Source of the DNA: Hybos culiciformis
Taxonomy: Eukaryota > Arthropoda > Insecta > Diptera > Hybotidae
Assembly: GCA_964007475.1 (NCBI GenBank)
Contig: OZ023273.1
Location: 109,986,485 to 110,050,484 of the forward strand
Direction: 5' to 3'
DNA length: 64,000 nt
Below are positions 58,025 through 64,000 of the stretch, one piece after another. Below the pieces are notes generated by a model. That model ran no database searches and was not told the origin of the DNA. It saw nothing but the letters and a program-made list of their open reading frames with translations. Numbering within the stretch: position 1 is the stretch's first letter; every line of letters starts with the position of its first letter. A program made the position numbers and the translations under genes.

Positions 58025-61000
58025 CAAATATAATTTTCAATATTTTCTTACTTTAATTTTTAATATAATATCAAAATCATAAGCATTTAGCTAAATTGGT
58101 AAAATTTTAGTAACATTTAATATTATTTTTAAGGTAATGACATCAGCATCAGTTCCGTCAACTCTGGTGAAATGTTTATATCTCTTCTTTGATTTACCTG
58201 AAATCGAAGAAGATATAGCGAAACCTAAAAAAGCAAATACAGCATCATCAAATAATGAAAATAATGACGACGAAGCACAAAGTGAATTTACTGCAGTTGA
58301 ACGACGCACATTATTACAAAAAATTTTTGTTCAAGTACTAGTCAAATTATGCTCATATCCATATCCGGCTGAAGAATTAGCCCGAATGGATGATTTAACA
58401 TTACTATTTTCGGCAATAACGTCACAATGTCTACCACACAATAACATGTGGAGAAAAAGTGCAGCTGAGGTGTTAACAACTTTATCACGGCATGGATTAA
58501 CAGAACCTGTAGTCAATTATATTCATAGTAAGTAAAATCAAATAAGCTTATAAGTAAGTTATCATTTTCATTACATAATTTAGATTAACTTACATTTTTA
58601 AGACGGTTTACATTTAACGCAATTCTTCATTTTTATAATTTTAGGTAAAGGATGCATGGCTTTGTGTGTAGATAATATGCAACGATTGCCTCCAATTAGC
58701 CCACTAGAAGTAGTGGAGATGTTTGTAACAGTGTTTTGTTTTTTAAAAGATTCTAGTCAAGTGTCTCAAATATTGTTAGATGATTTTCGAGCATCACAGG
58801 GATATGTATTCCTAACTGATTTCTTGTTAAAGTGAGTTTGACATTTAATAAAATTTAATTTGTTATTTTTTTATTTTTAACTTCTAATTTAAGTACACGT
58901 AATATATTTTTTTTTTTTACATCAAAATAAATAACTAAAGGAAAAGAATTTTTTATTTTTCTCAATTTTATCGAAAGGTGTTCATTGTTTGACGAGTAAA
59001 TTTAGTAAGCCTCAATTTACTTTTTTGTTCGAAAAATTTTGAGCAAGTTCAATTTCAATTTTGATACAAAATTGCTTCTTTTTTGTTTTATAATTTAATT
59101 ATATTTTTATTTTATTTTTGGTTACATTAAATGTTTTAGAATATCCAATCCAAACCGTTCCATTTGTGTTGAACACCAAAATCTTTCTAGATTGGAAGCA
59201 GAACGTCAAATGAATTCGGCAGCACAACAACAGCGTTCTATAGAGGTTCAAGCTGCCATAAGAAATTTAGTTTTAATGATATCATCATTATGTATGTGCG
59301 GTTACATCGAACTGAGACCATCAGTTGCTCAAACCAATACTTTATTTAAAATGCAAAATTTTCAAATGCCACAAATTACCTCAAGAGAAACTTGTGTTAG
59401 GAATATTCATGCATTTCAAGTTCTTCAAAATGTTTTTCTAAAATCCAGTTCCTCAGCATTGTGCTGTACAATTTTGGATGCCATATCATCAGTTTATCAT
59501 TCCGACAATGTAAATTATTTTATTTTAGACTCAGAAAATACTTTAAGCCAATTTACAGAAAGAATCCATTTAAAAGGAATCCAAATTCAAGAAAAATTTT
59601 TTGATTTACTAGAATTCATAGTATTTCAATTAAATTTTGTTCCATGTAAAGAATTGATCTCGTTATCATTGTTATTGAAAGCAAATCATTCATTAAGCTG
59701 TAGCATTCTAGCCATGAAAACTTTAATTAATATTTTACGTCATAATAATGTTTTCAAAGATGTGTATCGCGAAGTTGGAATATTGGAAGTGTTCGTTACT
59801 TGTATGGATCGGTATGCTGAATTTGTAAAAAAAATAGTAAAAGATGAAAACGGGGAGAATGTAATAACAGAATTGACAGAAATCACTGCAGCAAATGAAA
59901 CGAAGGCATTGGGTAGTCAAAAACCAAGTTCTCAAGAAGATGATACTTTAGGAAAATTAATTTTAGAAGCATTGACAATTTTGTTGAATAGCAATAACAA
60001 TAATGCTAATGTTTTTCGTGAATGTGGTGGCGCCAAATCAATTCATGACCTAGTTAAATATAAGCATTGTAGATTACAAACTCTTGGAATAGTTCGTGAA
60101 TTGATTTTGTCAGCTGGTGGTGATGATGACATGCTGTTTATTTTAAGTCAGATGCATTCAGTTCCAGCACATCAAGTTGAATTTAAAATTCAAATTTTAA
60201 AGATGTTACTTGGATGTTTGAAAGATAGCCATCGAACAAGAACTGTATTTAGAAAAGTTGGTGGTTTTGTTTACTTAACCAGCGTTTTTGTGTCATTAGA
60301 TGGCAAATTGTGCGACAAGAATGACGATATAATTTCAAAATTTGATTTAATTCTGTTATTACAGATGGTTAGTCAAACTTTAGTGACTGCTATGCGTTTC
60401 GAGCCAGCAAACGCAAAGTTTTTTCATCAAGAAATTTGCAATGCATCACTTGTTGATACCCTCAAGTTATTGGGTTGTTTTAGCAGTTCTGGAATAGAAG
60501 TTGGTGAGACAGAAATTGAACATTTTCAAGCAAATGAAAACGAACATAAATATTTTCATAACTTATTTACTGGTGATATTTTATCAACAGAATTTGAAAC
60601 ACAAGATTTTGTTCCACAATCATTGTCATACGTTTGCGTAATCTATCGTTTGTTATATAGCATTGCTTTAGACAACTTTGGTAAACCTAATTTGAATGGT
60701 TTTTTAAGTTTATTCCCAGAACAAAATATAAGGTCACCAACATCAGAATTTCCCCCAAATCAATTGAGTTTAAGTCAACCACCGCCACCAGATCCTAGAA
60801 TTGTTCATCCCGGTGTAGTTATTTGTATGCTTCAATTGTTACCATCAGTGAAACATGAGGGAGAACCTCATAAAGCATTAAATTTGCAGGTCTACTTAGC
60901 AATAATTATTAAAAGTTTGGTGAGAAGTGAGAGAAACCAACAAATAATGTGCGATTATGGATTGGCTGGTCATTTATTGAAAATCGGAAAGAAAGCTTTA

Positions 61001-64000
61001 AGTGAAGAGAAAAATCCTTTACATTTTTCATTGCAATACATATTAGAACGATTGGCAGCACAAGCTCTTCTACCGACTGAGCTAAGAGAGTTCTTGCGTC
61101 TGGGGGAACCATTATCTTGTGCCAATTATGATTGGAACAGCCCGTACAAATTAGGAGGACCAGTTCCATTAACACGAATCAAAACTCTTGTCTCTATGAC
61201 AACACCAAGAGATTTCCGAGCTCATGGATCAAGTACCACTTTACCACCATTTGTTGAGATGGATATGTCTGCAGAGGGTTTTGGTTGTTTGTATTTACCA
61301 AGTTTGGCTCCTCAAGCTTTAAATTCTGGTGGTTCTATTGATTCAAATATAATAGGCGGTATAGGTGCTGGTGATAGATTTTTTCCACCACAAACTGGTC
61401 TCACTTATTCAACATGGTTTTGTGTTGAAAAATTTTCTGATCCAAAAACTGATCCTCACTGTGTTAGATTGCTGTCTCTTATACGAACTATTAGTAACCC
61501 AAGAGAGGAAAATTTAGTTTGCCTATCAATTTTGTTGTCGGCCAGGGATAAAGCAATTGTAGTTTCTACTCAAGAAACCTTAGTCACACCAAGTAAAAGT
61601 AATAATACAATGAAACAAATATTGTGAATGAATCAATTAAAAATTCAAATTTATTTTAGATGTTGGCGAGTGGGAACCAGGAGCTGAAGGTTCAGATGAT
61701 AACAATGCCAGAATTTGGTGTCCTGATTTATTGCATGAAGGACAATGGCATAATTTAGTCGTGGTTCTGAACAGGGCTGTTCTCAAGAATTCAACTTTAA
61801 CATTGTATTTAGATGGCAATGTAAGTCACTCAAAAAAAATTTTAATATACTACTATGGTATTTTATTAATTTATAGTTTTGGTTTTTATTAATTTTCAAT
61901 ATTTTTATTATTACAGCCAATGCATACACAAAAACTCCATTACATATCTCAAAATCCTGGAGCTGGATCAGTCAATTTAGCTGTAGCTAATCAAGTATAT
62001 GGCTACATAGGTACACCTCCTATTTGGAGGAAATACTCGAGGCTGTGTTGGAAACAAGGCGTATGTCATTTGATAGAGGATGTATTAGCACAGCAAACCA
62101 TACAAACAATATATCATTTGGGTCCTCATTATATGGGTTCTCTACAAGCACCTCAATTGGGTAAACATGTCGAACCATTACCACCGTTAGCAGCTGAAGA
62201 AAAAGTTTTACTTGGTCTTAATGCGAAGGCTATGTCATCTTTAACTTTGGCACGAATTAGAAAGGCTTACAGCAGAGCAGATAATAAATCAATTGCCAAG
62301 CAACTTGGAATGAATTCCCATGAAAATGCAACTCCAATAAAGTAAGAATAATATTTTGTATTCCAATTTTTGGATCTGTCCTTTTCACTACCTGGAAAAT
62401 ATTTCAAATATATCTTGAATTCTAAATGGAATATTTCCAAAAATCATGCATCACCATAGGCAAACCATGGGCTCTGTCAAAAATATTTTCAAAATATTAG
62501 TAAAGTTCTCATGTATTTTCTACAATAATCAATTTAGCATCAGCTCTTTTAAATAATTACGTTATTTAATTTTACGAAATTGATGCAGGATAGCAATTTT
62601 TAATTTAAAATTTATCGTTTATTAGAAGTTCCTTTATATTTTTAGGGTGTTACATAATTCAGCCGGACATTTGGCGGGTCCTGGAAGATCTCTTGGTGGT
62701 GTTGTCGTTGGATATTTGGGTGTTCGAGTTTTCAGTCCACATCCAGTTAGCGCTATGATTGATACAGTTGGAGGATGTAACGTCTTATTGGGTATTATCG
62801 CAATGGCACAAGATGTTGAAAGTTTGTACGCCGGAGTTAAAGCTTTGACTTGTGTAGTTCGTTCTAATCGAGCTGCTCAAAGTGAAATGGATCGAAAACG
62901 ATCATATCAAACGCTTGGAATGTTTTTGAAGAAAAAGAAAAATCTCTTAAATTCTCATATCTTGCATTTAACATTTGGTTTAGTTGGAACAGTCAATAGT
63001 GGTCAAGAAATGTCAGCTATTCCAAATGTCACAGCATTCCAAGACTTGCTTTGTGATCTAGAAATTTGGCAAGGAGCACCAAACGGACTTCTACGTTCTT
63101 TGCTTGAACATCTTTTGGAACTGGCAACGGAATCGAATGAGAAGAGACAAAATATTAAAATTATGAGAGACTTACAGCTAATTAGCAAACTCTTGCATAT
63201 AATCTCAGAACTAACAGATCATTCGACTAGAGAAATATTATTTCAGCTAATTGAAACTCTATTGGGAGTTCAACCTCGTAATAGTGATTTACTTTTATTT
63301 GGACAATATATTGCTGCTAAGTTACCAACCAAGAACGCCGAAAAATCAATAATTCTTCCAGCTATGTTAAAGAAAGATTCTTCTCAAGATCCTGACGATT
63401 TAGTTGCACAAAATATTTATTTACGAAATCGCTGTCTATCCTTGATGCATGGTCTTCTGTTTACTTCAAGAAACACAGTAAATTATGTTATTTGCGATGA
63501 TATTTCTAGGATTCTAGGAATGGATTGGCTACTGCTATTCATGCAACCGCAAGTCCATTTTACAACTGTCATAATGGCAGTGCGAATTTTAGTGGTAGTT
63601 TGTGCTAACGAAAGTTTTATGATTCGCTATAGGGACTCAACTCATAATGGCGGCTATCTGAAATTTACTGATTTAATTTCTCAAAAAAAATCTATTTGTT
63701 TAGGACAGCCACAATTAACAAATAGCACCTCATCTAATAATGGAGTAGCTGTGGTTCCAACAGCTCAAGCAACTTCACAGATAGCTGGTGAAGTTAAAAC
63801 ATCTGTCTTGCAGATTCCAGGTTTTCAAATGCTAGAGTGGCTAATGCAACATCATTTAGATGTGCCAGAACTTTATTTTCTAATAACCGCCCTAATAATG
63901 GGCCAGCCCGTTAAACTTCTTGCTTCAGAACACACAAAATTTGATTTAGATCGAGTATGGGCATTTTTGTGGGGAGCACCTGTCTCACATGCATCAGCTT
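56412..64000 (+). CDS. bchs: WDFY3/ALFY (blue cheese) homologue, N-terminal half
   Basis: Large BEACH-family scaffold for selective autophagy of protein aggregates; the family links p62-bound cargo to the autophagy machinery and binds PI3P through a C-terminal FYVE finger. Coding exons: 56412-56651, 57001-57246, 58134-58527, 58645-58831, 59140-61592, 61660-61820, 61917-62341, 62646-64000 (runs off the window). All introns are GT-AG (349, 887, 117, 308, 67, 96, 304 nt) and the phases agree throughout, giving 1820 codons without a stop. Family hallmarks are SLMHLKKLF (N terminus), VPSTLVKCLYLFFDLPE, FRKVGGFVY, VPLTRIK..VSMTTP, a ConA/LamG-like domain at about 1100-1300, QLGMNSHENATP, and LLNSHILHLTFGLVGTV. 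The N-terminal half is ARM/HEAT-like. PH-BEACH, WD40 and FYVE domains would follow beyond 64000. The ATG at 56412 aligns with the known family start. Confidence 0.95.
56652..57000 (+). other. WDFY3 intron 1
   Basis: Donor GTAAGT at 56652, acceptor TTTTAG ending at 57000, phase 0. It carries the MITE fragment at 56823-56935. Confidence 0.85.
56823..56935. mobile_element. MITE fragment in WDFY3 intron 1
   Basis: GTACGATTCAAATCACTTGA followed by CCAATCCGTTATGCAAAGC matches the right end of the nested MITE at 41961-42138, and the following AATTGCATGAGCTTTTTT block matches its centre. One end is lost. Confidence 0.7.
57247..58133 (+). other. WDFY3 intron 2 with T26 run
   Basis: Longest intron in the window (887 nt), AT-rich, with T26 at 57999-58024 ahead of the acceptor (TTTTTAAG ending at 58133). 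No nested gene seen. Confidence 0.8.

Overview
The window is AT-rich nuclear DNA from an insect or close relative: spliced genes with GT-AG introns, an arthropod-type core promoter, an insect-type non-LTR retrotransposon and a very high density of DNA transposons. The order cannot be fixed from the sequence; close similarity of the right-hand gene to fly blue cheese and human WDFY3/ALFY supports an arthropod but no finer call.

Three things are genes of substance. (1) 2042-6102 (minus) is a non-LTR retrotransposon of the CR1/Jockey type with both reading frames open. ORF1 (PHD finger plus zinc knuckles) and ORF2 (endonuclease plus reverse transcriptase) lie in one frame, separated only by the stop TAG CAA CTA, which matches the classic UAG-CAR-YYA readthrough context; ORF2 has no usable ATG of its own. 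(2) 14055-16032 (minus) is a two-exon gene for a secreted, Asn/Asp/Glu-rich protein of about 550 residues. Its first exon is a 14-codon signal-peptide exon, with a TATA box and initiator just upstream. (3) 56412-64000 (plus) holds the first eight coding exons, about 1820 residues, of the WDFY3/blue cheese (BEACH-FYVE) autophagy scaffold; the C-terminal PH-BEACH-WD40-FYVE half lies beyond the window.

Almost everything else is repeat or AT-rich DNA without visible genes. Eight different hAT-type elements, each with a perfect 8-bp target duplication, sit at 485-1346, 18443-18838, 19893-20548, 30336-31003, 32500-33213 (with a transposase remnant), 40851-42213, 48738-49893 and 51659-51998. There are also a PIF/Harbinger-like MITE (52686-53050), two MITEs with 7-bp duplications and CATAGA-like ends (9752-10034, 55860-56079), an unclassified element packed with GTAAG/CTTAC motifs (34554-35315), a broken DD37E Tc1/mariner transposase (54888-55818), a foldback element (8829-9222), several small hairpins, an 0.8-kb GA tract (7816-8617) and a 4 x 129-bp tandem array.

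The most unusual architecture is at 40.1-46.0 kb. It is an inverted duplication with arms of about 1.7 kb around a 529-bp spacer that is itself a direct copy of flanking DNA, carrying repeated tRNA-like modules. A hAT element interrupts the left arm while the right arm preserves the empty insertion site, which orders the two events. From 56.4 kb rightward the DNA becomes ordinary gene sequence with short introns.
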